A DNA stretch of 64,000 nucleotides from Hyphomicrobiales bacterium. Lineage in GTDB: Bacteria > Pseudomonadota > Alphaproteobacteria > Rhizobiales > Rhizobiaceae. This document shows, piece after piece, positions 1-8,378 of the stretch (positions within the stretch are counted from its first letter, which is position 1; the number at the start of each line of letters is the position of its first letter). Location of the stretch: assembly GCA_900468625.1 (NCBI GenBank), contig UBUL01000014.1, positions 50,805 through 114,804 of the forward strand, in the 5' to 3' direction. The translations under genes were made by a program, and so were the position numbers. Below the pieces are notes generated by a model that had not been told where the DNA came from, ran no database searches, and was given only the letters and a program-made list of their open reading frames with translations.

Positions 1-777
1 ACCAGAACGATGCCCAATGCCGAAACGGTGTCCGCCCTCCTATCGACCCTGACGCTCGACGGTCCGCAGATTTCGGGCCAAAGGCCGTGGCAATGGATCG
101 GTCATGACGTTGACGGCTGGTGGAGGATGGTCGTTTTCAACGATGGCGCAGAAGATATCAGCTTTGACATCCTGCTCGGAGATGGCTTCGATTATGCGAT
201 ATGGCAGGTGGAACAAGGGTCTGTCGAAGCCTTCGCCGCCGTTCACAAGCTGACCGTAGAGTTGGAACCGCACGAAGTTCGCTGCATCCGTCTCCGTCAA
301 AACGACCAGGCGGCTGTCGCCATCGGCCATCTATCGAGCCGACCGGCGCTTGAGCGAAACCGGCTCATTGCTCTGGCAGACGGCTGGACATTCGCGCCCG
401 GCCAAGATCAGGCCTTCGCGCCTATCTCCGTTGACAGCGGCTGGGAAGAGCAAGGCTTTCCGGCCTTCAGCGGCACGGGCGTCTACCGGCTTTCCTTCAC
501 AACGGAAACCGATACCGACTGGATGCTGGAACTGCCGACCGTTCATACGGCGGTCACTGCTTATATCGATGGAACCGAAGCGGGACGCCGTAGCTGGCGG
601 CCTTATCGCTTTACACTCGGCTACCTTGCCGCCGGCAGCCACGAGCTCGAGCTTCACGTCGCCAACACGGCGGCAAACCGCTATTACGACAACACACCCT
701 ATCTCGGCAGCGGCCCAGACAAGAGCGGGCTGACAGCCACACCCCTGCTCATACCGCTGCAAAACAGACCGGAATAA
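1..777 (+). CDS. C-terminal part of a glycoside hydrolase (5' end outside window)
   Basis: The frame is open to the left edge of the window, so the gene very likely begins upstream and the ATG at 10 is internal. The last third has a carbohydrate-binding jelly-roll look: a stretch resembling a GH2/rhamnosidase sugar-binding domain, with a tyrosine-rich end (NRYYDNTPY). It stops 5 bases before the next hydrolase gene, so the two are probably co-transcribed and act on the same glycan. The family cannot be fixed without the N-terminal catalytic part. An alpha-L-rhamnosidase-like or GH2-like enzyme is possible. Confidence 0.6.
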   Translation, partial: TRTMPNAETVSALLSTLTLDGPQISGQRPWQWIGHDVDGWWRMVVFNDGAEDISFDILLGDGFDYAIWQVEQGSVEAFAAVHKLTVELEPHEVRCIRLRQNDQAAVAIGHLSSRPALERNRLIALADGWTFAPGQDQAFAPISVDSGWEEQGFPAFSGTGVYRLSFTTETDTDWMLELPTVHTAVTAYIDGTEAGRRSWRPYRFTLGYLAAGSHELELHVANTAANRYYDNTPYLGSGPDKSGLTATPLLIPLQNRPE

Positions 778-782
778 GAACC

Positions 783-3011
783 ATGCTGAAACATTCTACC
801 GTTCCCCTGATGCGCGCCTGGAACAGCTGGTCCGATCGACCGGCGGAAATGGTATTCTTGCCGCTTGGCGTGCGTGTCACGCCCGTTCTCTATTCCACGC
901 GCAGCCGCACGACATCGGCGATCGAGCCACGGCGCGACACGGTGCGGCTTGGCCGCCATGCCATCGACGGATCGTTGATCGAACTGGAAACGGAGCATAG
1001 CGGAACCACCGTCGCCTTCAGAACCGAGAAGTCCGATCCCTTCGCGGTTCGCGGAAATTGGGAGGACAAAGCGGGCGGTGAATGGGGGCTGCGCTTTTGG
1101 CTGACCCTGGCGATTTCGGCAGACGGCGGAGAAGTAGTCACGCATGAAGCCGGCCGCAACGTCACACTCGTCAAGATCGGCACGCGCTTCGTCGCGGTCG
1201 CGACGGCCGAGGCTCCGGTGCATGTGACTGGCCATGACACGATCGACGACCTGCGCGCCGATTTCGAGGCGAATGGATATTTCTACACTGCGAGCCGGAA
1301 AAACGAGGCGCCAGTGATCGCCCTGCGCTTCAATCTGGAAATGATGCGCCAGGGAGCCTATGCCGCCGCCGTGGCCGACAGCGCCGAACTTGCGGTTCTC
1401 AAAGCACAGACCTGCCTTGCGGCCGACAACCCGAGCGCTGCTCCCACCGCCCATAATGGCACGTACGAAGGATCTCTGGACGCGATCCGCGACGTCGTTG
1501 CCTGGAACACGATCTGGGATGAAACCAACTCCCGGCCCTATACGGCTGTGACGCGTATCTGGAATCTCGGCAAATTCGCCGTCTGGTACAATGATCAGCT
1601 GTTTGCCGCTCTGCTGGCCGGTGTCTTCGACGCCGATCTCGCCCGCGAGAATATGGCAACGGCGATGGCAAGCGCCACTCCCCAGGGCAATATCGCCTGC
1701 ATCGTCACCTCGAATGATGCCTGGGTGGACCGCAGCCAGCATCCAAACGGCGCGCTCGTTGCCTGGCAGCTTTACCAGCGCACCGGCGAGCGTTCGCTTC
1801 TGGCGGCAAGCTATGATGCGCTGGCCCGCAATCAGCGTTGGTGGCGCGAACACCGCGATCCCGACGCCTCCGGCCTGCTGTCCTGCGGCACATCGGACGT
1901 CGGCGAAGGCCTCTATAAGGGCACGCACTTTGCCGCGCGCAACGAAACAGGCATGGATAATTCGGCCACTCATGACGAGGCCGTCTACGATCCCATCACG
2001 CGTACCCTTTCGACATTCGATCTCGGGCTGAATTGCGCGGCGGCGCTTGATGCCGAGATGCTGTCGAAGATAGCCGAGGTTCTCGGCAAGGAGGAGGATG
2101 CCAGTGAATTCGCGGCCATCACCGAACGCTGCCGCAAGCTGATCTCGGAAAACCTGTGGGATGAAAACCGCAACATCTTCGCCAACCGGCAGCGCCAGGG
2201 CGGCTTTGTGCGGTCGCTTTCGCCGACCAGCTTCTATCCCCTGCTATGTGGCGCAGCCACGTCCGAGCAGGCCGAGAAGTTGCTCCAACACCTCAGCGAC
2301 GAAACCACCTTCGGCGGGGACTACGTCCTGCCGAACGCGACGCGTGACGATCCCGCCTTTGCCGACAATGTCTACTGGCGTGGCCGCATCTGGCCGAACG
2401 TCAACTACATGGTCTGGCTCGGGCTGCGCCGCTACGGCTTTGCAGCGGAGGCGAATAGGCTTGCGCGGCAGAGCTACGAGCTCTTCATGAAGTCCTGGAA
2501 CACGGACCGGATCGCGGCGGAGAACTATAATGCCACGACGGGCGAAGCGATGGACCAGGGCGATACGGATCCCTTTTACATCTGGGCGGCCATGCTGCCG
2601 CTAATGGCTGTCGGGGAGATCATCGACTTCGATCCGTGGAGCGGCTGGACCCTTCACAATGCCGGCGCTGACCTTTCCGTCGGTCCGATGCTGTCGCCTT
2701 CTGGAATGCTTTCGGTCTCGATCTCCGATGGCCTGCTGGAAATGAGCCTGGACGGCCGCGCATCGCTGAAGACTAACCTGCAAACATCGTTCACGCAGAT
2801 CGCTGTCAGTGATGCACGTTTCTCCTGCACCATCATTCCGACGGGCAACGACGGGTTTGTCGTGCTTCCGAAGGTCGAGCCAGACCGCATCGTGGCAGCA
2901 CATCTCGATGGCCAGGAAGTTCGGTTCGAGGCGAGTACCGATGGCGCGCGTCTCGAAATCGCAAGGGCCACGCACGGCCGGAAACTGGATGTCTATTTTT
3001 TGACAGTGTGA
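783..3011 (+). CDS. MGH1/GH63-like glycoside hydrolase
   Basis: A 742-residue protein with the (alpha/alpha)6-barrel features of the mannosylglycerate hydrolase-like/GH63 group (YgjK-like glucosidases). Typical motifs are the WNTIWD segment near residue 240, VYWRGRIWPNVNYMVW near residue 535, and ENYNATTGE near residue 580. Family members release glucose or related sugars from small glycosides. No signal peptide is seen, so a cytoplasmic enzyme acting on imported saccharide is likely. It follows the preceding hydrolase by 5 bases. The substrate cannot be read from the sequence. Confidence 0.8.
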   Translation: MLKHSTVPLMRAWNSWSDRPAEMVFLPLGVRVTPVLYSTRSRTTSAIEPRRDTVRLGRHAIDGSLIELETEHSGTTVAFRTEKSDPFAVRGNWEDKAGGEWGLRFWLTLAISADGGEVVTHEAGRNVTLVKIGTRFVAVATAEAPVHVTGHDTIDDLRADFEANGYFYTASRKNEAPVIALRFNLEMMRQGAYAAAVADSAELAVLKAQTCLAADNPSAAPTAHNGTYEGSLDAIRDVVAWNTIWDETNSRPYTAVTRIWNLGKFAVWYNDQLFAALLAGVFDADLARENMATAMASATPQGNIACIVTSNDAWVDRSQHPNGALVAWQLYQRTGERSLLAASYDALARNQRWWREHRDPDASGLLSCGTSDVGEGLYKGTHFAARNETGMDNSATHDEAVYDPITRTLSTFDLGLNCAAALDAEMLSKIAEVLGKEEDASEFAAITERCRKLISENLWDENRNIFANRQRQGGFVRSLSPTSFYPLLCGAATSEQAEKLLQHLSDETTFGGDYVLPNATRDDPAFADNVYWRGRIWPNVNYMVWLGLRRYGFAAEANRLARQSYELFMKSWNTDRIAAENYNATTGEAMDQGDTDPFYIWAAMLPLMAVGEIIDFDPWSGWTLHNAGADLSVGPMLSPSGMLSVSISDGLLEMSLDGRASLKTNLQTSFTQIAVSDARFSCTIIPTGNDGFVVLPKVEPDRIVAAHLDGQEVRFEASTDGARLEIARATHGRKLDVYFLTV

Positions 3012-3020
3012 GTGGTATTG

Positions 3021-3045
3021 GCGCCTGATGGAACTTGACAGGCGC
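3021..3045 (+). terminator. hairpin after the hydrolase genes
   Basis: A 7-bp perfect stem (GCGCCTG / CAGGCGC) with an 11-base loop starts 9 bases after the hydrolase stop codon. There is no T-run after it, so it is a weak intrinsic terminator or an mRNA-end stabiliser at best. Confidence 0.35.
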
Positions 3046-3061
3046 AGATCAGCCATATTAC

Positions 3062-3074
3062 TTTGCATACAAAT
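3062..3074 (+). promoter_or_regulatory. first copy of TTTGCATACAAAT operator-like site
   Basis: The 13-mer TTTGCATACAAAT occurs here and again at 3263-3275, both in the 373-base non-coding region before the Pot-type transporter. It is a near palindrome (TTTG-N-CAAA type), as GntR-family regulators often bind. A TTGACA (3036-3041) and a TATTAC about 16 bases later lie just upstream and could form a promoter that this site overlaps. The regulator is unknown and no GntR gene lies next to it. Confidence 0.4.
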
Positions 3075-3262
3075 AAAAAGAATGCCGGAAGAGCATGAGG
3101 GTTGAACGGAATTGCCTATCGGGAGCGACACGCTCGCGATAGCAAATTCATAACGACAATGCCTGATAGAATGGCTAGGATTTAACACTGCGCCGAAAGG
3201 CGCTGGGAGAACCCGTACGTTCCAATTGGGTGTGACCAGTCGTCAGCCTCACGTCAATTTAG

Positions 3263-3275
3263 TTTGCATACAAAT
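3263..3275 (+). promoter_or_regulatory. second copy of TTTGCATACAAAT operator-like site
   Basis: An exact copy of the 13-mer at 3062-3074, 110 bases before the binding-protein start. A TTTTAAT about 18 bases downstream could be a -10 element, which would place this copy over the -35 region of the transporter promoter. An exact repeat 201 bases apart suggests cooperative binding or looping by one regulator. Confidence 0.4.
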
Positions 3276-3384
3276 CATATGGCGCGCTTTTAATAAGCGG
3301 ACTGCCGATGATTTGCGTGAAGCCTGAGGTCGTCGGCTGCCGCCGCGGCCGTTGACAAGAGTAGATTTTCAAGAGGGGTTCCAA

Positions 3385-4461
3385 ATGACTGAAATCACAA
3401 GACGCAACACGCTGAAGCTGATGTCCGGAGCGGTCATTGCCGGCGCTGCCTTCTCGGCCATGCCACGCATGGCCTTTTCCGCCGGTAAGATCACGGTTCT
3501 AAACTGGCAGGGTTACGGCACCGACGAAGCCTGGTCGATCAAGGCCTTTGCCGAGAAGACCGGCATCGAGGTCGTCCACGACTACTACAGCTCCGAGTCG
3601 GAAATGCTGACCAAGCTGCGCACCAACCCGGGCGCCTATGATCTCGTCGTTCTCAACGCTGCGCGCTGCGCGCAGGCAACCGCGGAAGACCTCCTGCAGC
3701 CGATCGATTTCAGCAAGGTTCCGAACGCTGCCACGATCGACGCAAATCTGCGCTCCAACGCCAACTTCCTGAAGGATGGCAAGGGCTATGCGGTGCCATG
3801 GGTCTGGGGCATGACTTCGCTCGCCATCCGGGACGGCATGCCTGTTCCAGACAGCTACAAGGTTCTGGCGGATCCCGCCTACAAGGGCCGCGTTGCCATG
3901 GACGACGATGCGGTTATCTGCGTTGCCGCCGGCGCCCTGATGACCGGTCAGGACATGAATAACCCGAAGGATCTCGGTGCCATCCGCGACGCGTTGAAGT
4001 CCATCAAGCCGAACGTCAAGCTGCTGTGGTCGACGGAAGACCAATGGAACAAATCCTTTGCAGCCAAGGAGTTCGACCTTTCGCTCTTCTGGTCGGGCGG
4101 CTCGGTCCGTTCAAAGCGCAATTCGAAGCTGCCTGTCGATTTCGTCGTTCCCAAGGAAGGCGGCATCGGCTGGGTCGATGGTCTCGGTATCCCGGCGTCG
4201 GCTCCCAACGCCGAAGGCGCACTGGTCTTCGCAAACTGGCTGATCGACCCAATCTTCTACCTCGAATGGGCCACCAAGGTCGGCGCACCGGCATCGTCCA
4301 ACTCGGCAGCACTTGCAAGCCTGCCGGCCGACGACCTGAGCCGCCAGGTTCACAAGCCGGAATACCTGAAGACCATGGGCATCATGTCGGCTCTGCCGGA
4401 TGACCGTCGCGAAGCCTTCAACAACCTGTGGCAGGAAGTGAAAGCCTTCTATGCAGAATGA
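3385..4461 (+). CDS. ABC transporter substrate-binding protein, polyamine (PotD/PotF) type
   Basis: Periplasmic binding protein of about 358 residues. The ATG at 3385 is chosen because AAGAGGGG lies 7-14 bases before it and it directly precedes a twin-arginine signal (TRRNTLKLM, then a hydrophobic stretch ending AFSA). A TTG at 3352 would add 11 residues and is less likely. The mature start KITVLNWQGYGTDEAW is typical of the spermidine/putrescine-binding family. Two permeases and an ATPase follow in an overlapping operon. The ligand could be a polyamine, an opine-like compound or another amine. The co-encoded hydrolase downstream hints at an amide-containing ligand, but that is inference. Confidence 0.85.
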   Translation: MTEITRRNTLKLMSGAVIAGAAFSAMPRMAFSAGKITVLNWQGYGTDEAWSIKAFAEKTGIEVVHDYYSSESEMLTKLRTNPGAYDLVVLNAARCAQATAEDLLQPIDFSKVPNAATIDANLRSNANFLKDGKGYAVPWVWGMTSLAIRDGMPVPDSYKVLADPAYKGRVAMDDDAVICVAAGALMTGQDMNNPKDLGAIRDALKSIKPNVKLLWSTEDQWNKSFAAKEFDLSLFWSGGSVRSKRNSKLPVDFVVPKEGGIGWVDGLGIPASAPNAEGALVFANWLIDPIFYLEWATKVGAPASSNSAALASLPADDLSRQVHKPEYLKTMGIMSALPDDRREAFNNLWQEVKAFYAE

Positions 4462-5365
4462 CAATCTGACATCGGCGTCAGAGCGCGGATCTTCGGGTCC
4501 GCGCGTGCGGCGTCCCCTGCCGTCCTGGGTGTCGACGACGGCGCTGCTGATGCCAACCTACGGCTGGCTGACGCTTGCCGTCTTTCTCCCGCTGCTGACC
4601 ATGTTGGTCTTCAGCTTCATGGCGGCAACTCCAATGGGCAAGGCGCCGATCGTCTTTACCCTGAAGCAGTATCGTGCCTTCATCGACCAGCCCTATCTGA
4701 TCGGTATTGCTTTCACGTCGCTGCTTATCGGCTTCTGGACGACGTTTGCCTGTGCCGTACTCGGCTTCCTGGCAGCCGTTGCGCTTGCTCGTTCTACCTT
4801 CGGCAAGACGCGCGAGATGCTGCTCATCCTCATCCTGCTACCATTCTGGACGAACGGCCTTGTCCGCATCTTCTCATGGACAATGGTGCTGCGCGAAAAC
4901 GGCTTCCTCGACACCATCTTCCACATGGTCTTACCGGATGCTGGATCGATCGGCTTCCTCTATACGCGCTATGCAGTCGTTGTTGGCCTGGTACATGCTT
5001 ATCTGCCTTACATGATCCTCACCTGTTATATCGCGCTGGTTACGATCGATGACGCGATCATCGAAGCGGCCGCCAGCCTTGGTGCGCGGTGGTGGACAAT
5101 TCTCTTCAAGATTCTCGTGCCTATGGCTGCCCCCGGTCTCATCTCGGGTGCCGTGCTGACCTTTATCCCGGTCATCGGGTCCTTTATGGAGCCCCGAATT
5201 CTGGGCGGCCGCGTCGGCGTCACCATGGGCACCGTTATCGAGGACCAGTTCACGCAAGCCTTCAACTGGCCGCTCGGCGCCTCGCTGTCCTTTACGCTGC
5301 TCGCCGTCGTACTTGCAATCTTCGGCACGTTCTCCGGCGTCCTGCGCCGCGGCACGGCGGCTTAA
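4451..5365 (+). CDS. ABC transporter permease, PotB/PotH type
   Basis: A 304-residue inner-membrane protein of the binding-protein-dependent transport family. It has a cytoplasmic N-terminus, a first membrane helix near residue 35 and five or more further helices. The EAA loop that contacts the ATPase is visible as EAAASLGARWWTILFKILVP near residue 210. The start overlaps the binding-protein stop by 11 bases, indicating translational coupling. It should pair with the following permease to form the channel. Confidence 0.88.
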   Translation: MQNDNLTSASERGSSGPRVRRPLPSWVSTTALLMPTYGWLTLAVFLPLLTMLVFSFMAATPMGKAPIVFTLKQYRAFIDQPYLIGIAFTSLLIGFWTTFACAVLGFLAAVALARSTFGKTREMLLILILLPFWTNGLVRIFSWTMVLRENGFLDTIFHMVLPDAGSIGFLYTRYAVVVGLVHAYLPYMILTCYIALVTIDDAIIEAAASLGARWWTILFKILVPMAAPGLISGAVLTFIPVIGSFMEPRILGGRVGVTMGTVIEDQFTQAFNWPLGASLSFTLLAVVLAIFGTFSGVLRRGTAA

Positions 5366-5380
5366 AGGAGGGAACACCGA

Positions 5381-6160
5381 ATGAGATCGCTTGGTCGTTT
5401 CTATCTGATCGCCGTACTGGTCTTCCTCTACACGCCGATCCTCGTGATGATGGCGATGGGCTTCAACGCCTCGCCGCTCTACGAACTGCCGTTCAGCTTC
5501 TCGACCCGCTGGTACGAGGCGCTCTGGAACAACAGCATTCTGCTCACTGCTGGTATGAACAGCATCATCATCGCCGTCATTACGGCGGTTGTCGCAACCA
5601 CGCTTGGCACCATGGCATCTGTTGCCCTGTCGCGCGGCACCTTCCGTGGCAAGAGCTTCCTGCAGATCATGCTGCTGCCGCCGATCGCCATTCCATGGCT
5701 GATCACCGGCACGGCGATGCTGATCTTCTTCTACTGGACCGGCATCGGCCGCGGCATGCACGCGATTATCATCGGTCACGTTGCCCTTGCCATCCCTTAT
5801 GTAGTCCTGGTGGTGGGAACCGGCTTCCGGACAATCCGGGCCGACCTCGAAGAGGCGGCCATGAGCCTGGGATCCACCCCCGTTCGTGCGTTCTTCTCCG
5901 TCACCCTACCGTTGCTTTACCCCAGCATCCTGGGCGCCGCCCTGTTTGCCTTCGCGGTCTCACTCGACCAGTTCGTGATTTCCTATTTCCTCGCAACGCC
6001 CGGCTTCACCACGCTGCCGGTTCAGATCTACTCCTCGATCCGCAAGGGCTTCACCCCCGAAATCAATGCGATCTCGACTGTGCTTCTGCTCGGCTCGATG
6101 ACCGTGATTCTGATTTTCACGCGCTTCGCCAAGCCCGGAGACACCCGTGACAAACGTTAA
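5381..6160 (+). CDS. ABC transporter permease, PotC/PotI type
   Basis: A 259-residue second permease of the same operon. The EAA motif reads EEAAMSLGSTPVRAFFSVTL near residue 155. An AAGGAGG ribosome-binding site sits before the ATG, 15 bases after the first permease. The size, six predicted helices and the N-terminal helix (LIAVLVFLYTPILVMM) fit the PotC/PotI group. The 3' end overlaps the ATPase gene by 14 bases. Confidence 0.88.
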   Translation: MRSLGRFYLIAVLVFLYTPILVMMAMGFNASPLYELPFSFSTRWYEALWNNSILLTAGMNSIIIAVITAVVATTLGTMASVALSRGTFRGKSFLQIMLLPPIAIPWLITGTAMLIFFYWTGIGRGMHAIIIGHVALAIPYVVLVVGTGFRTIRADLEEAAMSLGSTPVRAFFSVTLPLLYPSILGAALFAFAVSLDQFVISYFLATPGFTTLPVQIYSSIRKGFTPEINAISTVLLLGSMTVILIFTRFAKPGDTRDKR

Positions 6161-7196
6161 CGTCAATTCCGTCGCCAAGACCTACGGCACCACGCCGGTT
6201 CTGGCCGATATCACCACCGAATTCCCCGAGGGTTCGTTCACCAGCCTTCTTGGGCCTTCAGGCTCCGGCAAGACGACGCTCCTGCGCATCATCGCCGGCT
6301 TCATCAAGCCCAACCAGGGTGTGGTGACCATCGGCAGCAGGGATGTCACGAACATACCCGTATGGGGCCGCAACATCGGCATGATGTTCCAGTCCTATGC
6401 GCTGTTCCCGCACATGACGATTACTCAGAATGTGGCCTTCGGTCTCGAGCGGCGCGGCATCAAAGGTGCCGCAGCCCGCAAAGAAGTCGATCGTGCTCTC
6501 GAAATGGTTCGCCTGCCGGGTTTTGGCAACCGGATGCCAAAGCAGCTTTCGGGCGGCCAGCAACAGCGTGTAGCGCTGGCACGCGCCATCGTCATCAAGC
6601 CGAGCGTGCTGCTGCTTGACGAGCCACTGTCCGCGCTCGACCGTAGGCTGCGGCAGGAGATGCAGGTCGAACTGCTGCGGATCCAGCGCGAGAGCGGCCT
6701 GACGACGATCTTCGTCACCCACGACCAGGAAGAAGCTCTGACGCTATCCGACAAGGTGGCCATTCTCGACAAGGGTCGCATCGTGCAGATCGGCGCGCCC
6801 GAGACTGTCTACGAGAAGCCTCTGACGCGTTTCGCCGCGGAGTTTCTGGGCGATTCCAATTTCCTTGTCGGCACCGTCGAGAACGGTGCGGTGCGGCTTT
6901 CCGACGGTACGACAGTGCGCAGCGCAAGCCCCCTGCCCGGCAATGGGACCAAGGTCACGCTCGCAGTGCGGCCGGAGAAGATGTCGATCTCGGCGGGGAA
7001 TGCCGAAGGCAACAGCCTCACGGCGCGGATCACCACGGTCATCTACGCCGGACCGGTGCTCTCATATCTCCTGGAGACCAAAGACGGTCTGCCGCTGAAG
7101 CTCTTCGTTCAGAACCGAGACGGCACTGTCCTCAAGGAAGGTGACAGCGTGACGCTGAACTGGTCGCCGGAACACACCGTTTGCGTTGTGGATTGA
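6147..7196 (+). CDS. ABC transporter ATP-binding protein, PotA type
   Basis: A 349-residue ATPase starting with GTG inside the end of the permease gene. It has Walker A (GPSGSGKTT, about residue 38), the Q-loop, the signature [14 protein letters not shown] (about residue 133), Walker B (VLLLDEPLSALD) and the switch histidine (FVTHDQEEAL). The C-terminal 110 residues form a TOBE-type domain (AVRPEKMSIS) usual for PotA/FbpC-type importers. It energises the two permeases just upstream. Confidence 0.9.
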   Translation: MTNVNVNSVAKTYGTTPVLADITTEFPEGSFTSLLGPSGSGKTTLLRIIAGFIKPNQGVVTIGSRDVTNIPVWGRNIGMMFQSYALFPHMTITQNVAFGLERRGIKGAAARKEVDRALEMVRLPGFGNRMPKQLSGGQQQRVALARAIVIKPSVLLLDEPLSALDRRLRQEMQVELLRIQRESGLTTIFVTHDQEEALTLSDKVAILDKGRIVQIGAPETVYEKPLTRFAAEFLGDSNFLVGTVENGAVRLSDGTTVRSASPLPGNGTKVTLAVRPEKMSISAGNAEGNSLTARITTVIYAGPVLSYLLETKDGLPLKLFVQNRDGTVLKEGDSVTLNWSPEHTVCVVD

Positions 7197-7198
7197 CA

Positions 7199-7795
7199 AT
7201 GACAAGGGCACCGTTGTCCCATAACACCTTGCATGTCGTCATCGACATGCAACGGCTCTTCGCCGAGGAAACACCCTGGTTTACGCCAGCCCTCGCAGGC
7301 ATCGTGCCGAATGTGCAGCGGCTTGCCGAGGTCAGGCCTGAGAGGGCGGTCTTTGCCCGCTTCATCGTCGCGCAACGTCCCGAGGAGGCGAAAGGCCGAT
7401 GGCAAGCCTATTATGAGCGCTGGAAAACGGTAACCCTGGGCGAACTCGATCCGGGGATGCTGGATCTCGTTGCACCGCTGGCTGCGTTCGCGCAGCCGGG
7501 GTCAATCGTCGACAAGGAAACCTTTTCGATCTTCGGAGCTCCCGGCTTTATCGATCGTCTTGATAGCGAAGACGTCGATACGCTTGTGTTCACCGGTGTG
7601 GAGACTGATGTCTGCGTGTATGCGAGCGCACTGGATGCGGTCGATCTCGGCTACAGGGTGGTCCTCGCCAGCGACGCTCTGGCGAGCGGCGACATGATGG
7701 CACATGAGATGGTACTGACGCGTCTGGCACCGAGGTTTTCGGAGCAGATTGAAATTTTGACAACTGAAGCCATTCTGGGTTTGTGGACTGTATGA
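7199..7795 (+). CDS. isochorismatase-family cysteine hydrolase
   Basis: A protein of about 198 residues with the catalytic triad of the isochorismatase/nicotinamidase superfamily: Asp in LHVVIDMQRLF, Lys in VDKETFSIF and Cys in TGVETDVCVYAS. Family members hydrolyse amides or carbamates (nicotinamidase, N-carbamoylsarcosine or N-carbamoylputrescine-like amidohydrolases). The ATG at 7199 lies 3 bases after the ATPase stop, so it is the last gene of the transporter operon. It probably acts on the imported compound. A TTG at 7181 would overlap the ATPase gene and is less likely. Confidence 0.8.
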   Translation: MTRAPLSHNTLHVVIDMQRLFAEETPWFTPALAGIVPNVQRLAEVRPERAVFARFIVAQRPEEAKGRWQAYYERWKTVTLGELDPGMLDLVAPLAAFAQPGSIVDKETFSIFGAPGFIDRLDSEDVDTLVFTGVETDVCVYASALDAVDLGYRVVLASDALASGDMMAHEMVLTRLAPRFSEQIEILTTEAILGLWTV

Positions 7796-7847
7796 CGTTG
7801 ATTTGGATTGCCCGATTCGGCGGCGGTAAGCCCGGCTGAGAGACAAG

Positions 7848-8327
7848 ATGGATATTCCACTCAAGGACAAGGCCCGGGGAGCGAAGGGTGCAGATATGGC
7901 AGCGAAACCGAACCACACCCAATATGCGCTGGGCGAGCAGATCGGCTTCTTCCTGCGCCAGGCAAACCAACGCCACGTATCGATCTTCGCCAGCCTGATC
8001 TCCGAGAAGCTGACGACCACCCAATGGGCGGCGCTCGTCAAGCTCAAGGATCTGCAGCCCTGCTCGCAGGGTAATCTCGGCCGCGAAACGGCGATGGACA
8101 TGGCGACCATCAAGGGGGTCGTCGACCGCCTCGTCAAGCGTGGCCTGGTGCACACCGCGCCCGACCCCACAGATGCACGACGTCTAGTCTTGACACTGAC
8201 CGACGAAGGCGAGGCCACTCTAGACCGTAATCTCTCCATTGCGCTGGAGATTTCGCAAGAGACCCTGGGGCCGCTGACAGCTGCCGAGCGCATGATGCTG
8301 ATGGAACTGCTCCAGAAGATCTGTTGA
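7848..8327 (+). CDS. MarR-family transcriptional regulator
   Basis: A 159-residue protein with the MarR winged-helix fold: dimerisation helices at both ends, recognition region GRETAMDMATIKGVVDRLVKRGL (residues about 80-102) and the wing DPTDARRLVLTLTDEG. It lies between the transporter operon and the GH3 gene on the same strand, so either may be its target. A phenolic or other small aromatic ligand is usual for the family, but nothing here shows which one. Confidence 0.85.
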   Translation: MDIPLKDKARGAKGADMAAKPNHTQYALGEQIGFFLRQANQRHVSIFASLISEKLTTTQWAALVKLKDLQPCSQGNLGRETAMDMATIKGVVDRLVKRGLVHTAPDPTDARRLVLTLTDEGEATLDRNLSIALEISQETLGPLTAAERMMLMELLQKIC

Positions 8328-8378
8328 CAGCATCACACGCGGTCCGAGCCCATTCACTCAGACGGAGGAAGACACACC

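Noticed and set aside
699..1973. 424-codon minus-strand frame across the hydrolase genes
   Set aside because: It crosses the junction of two well-supported plus-strand genes and has no recognisable motif.
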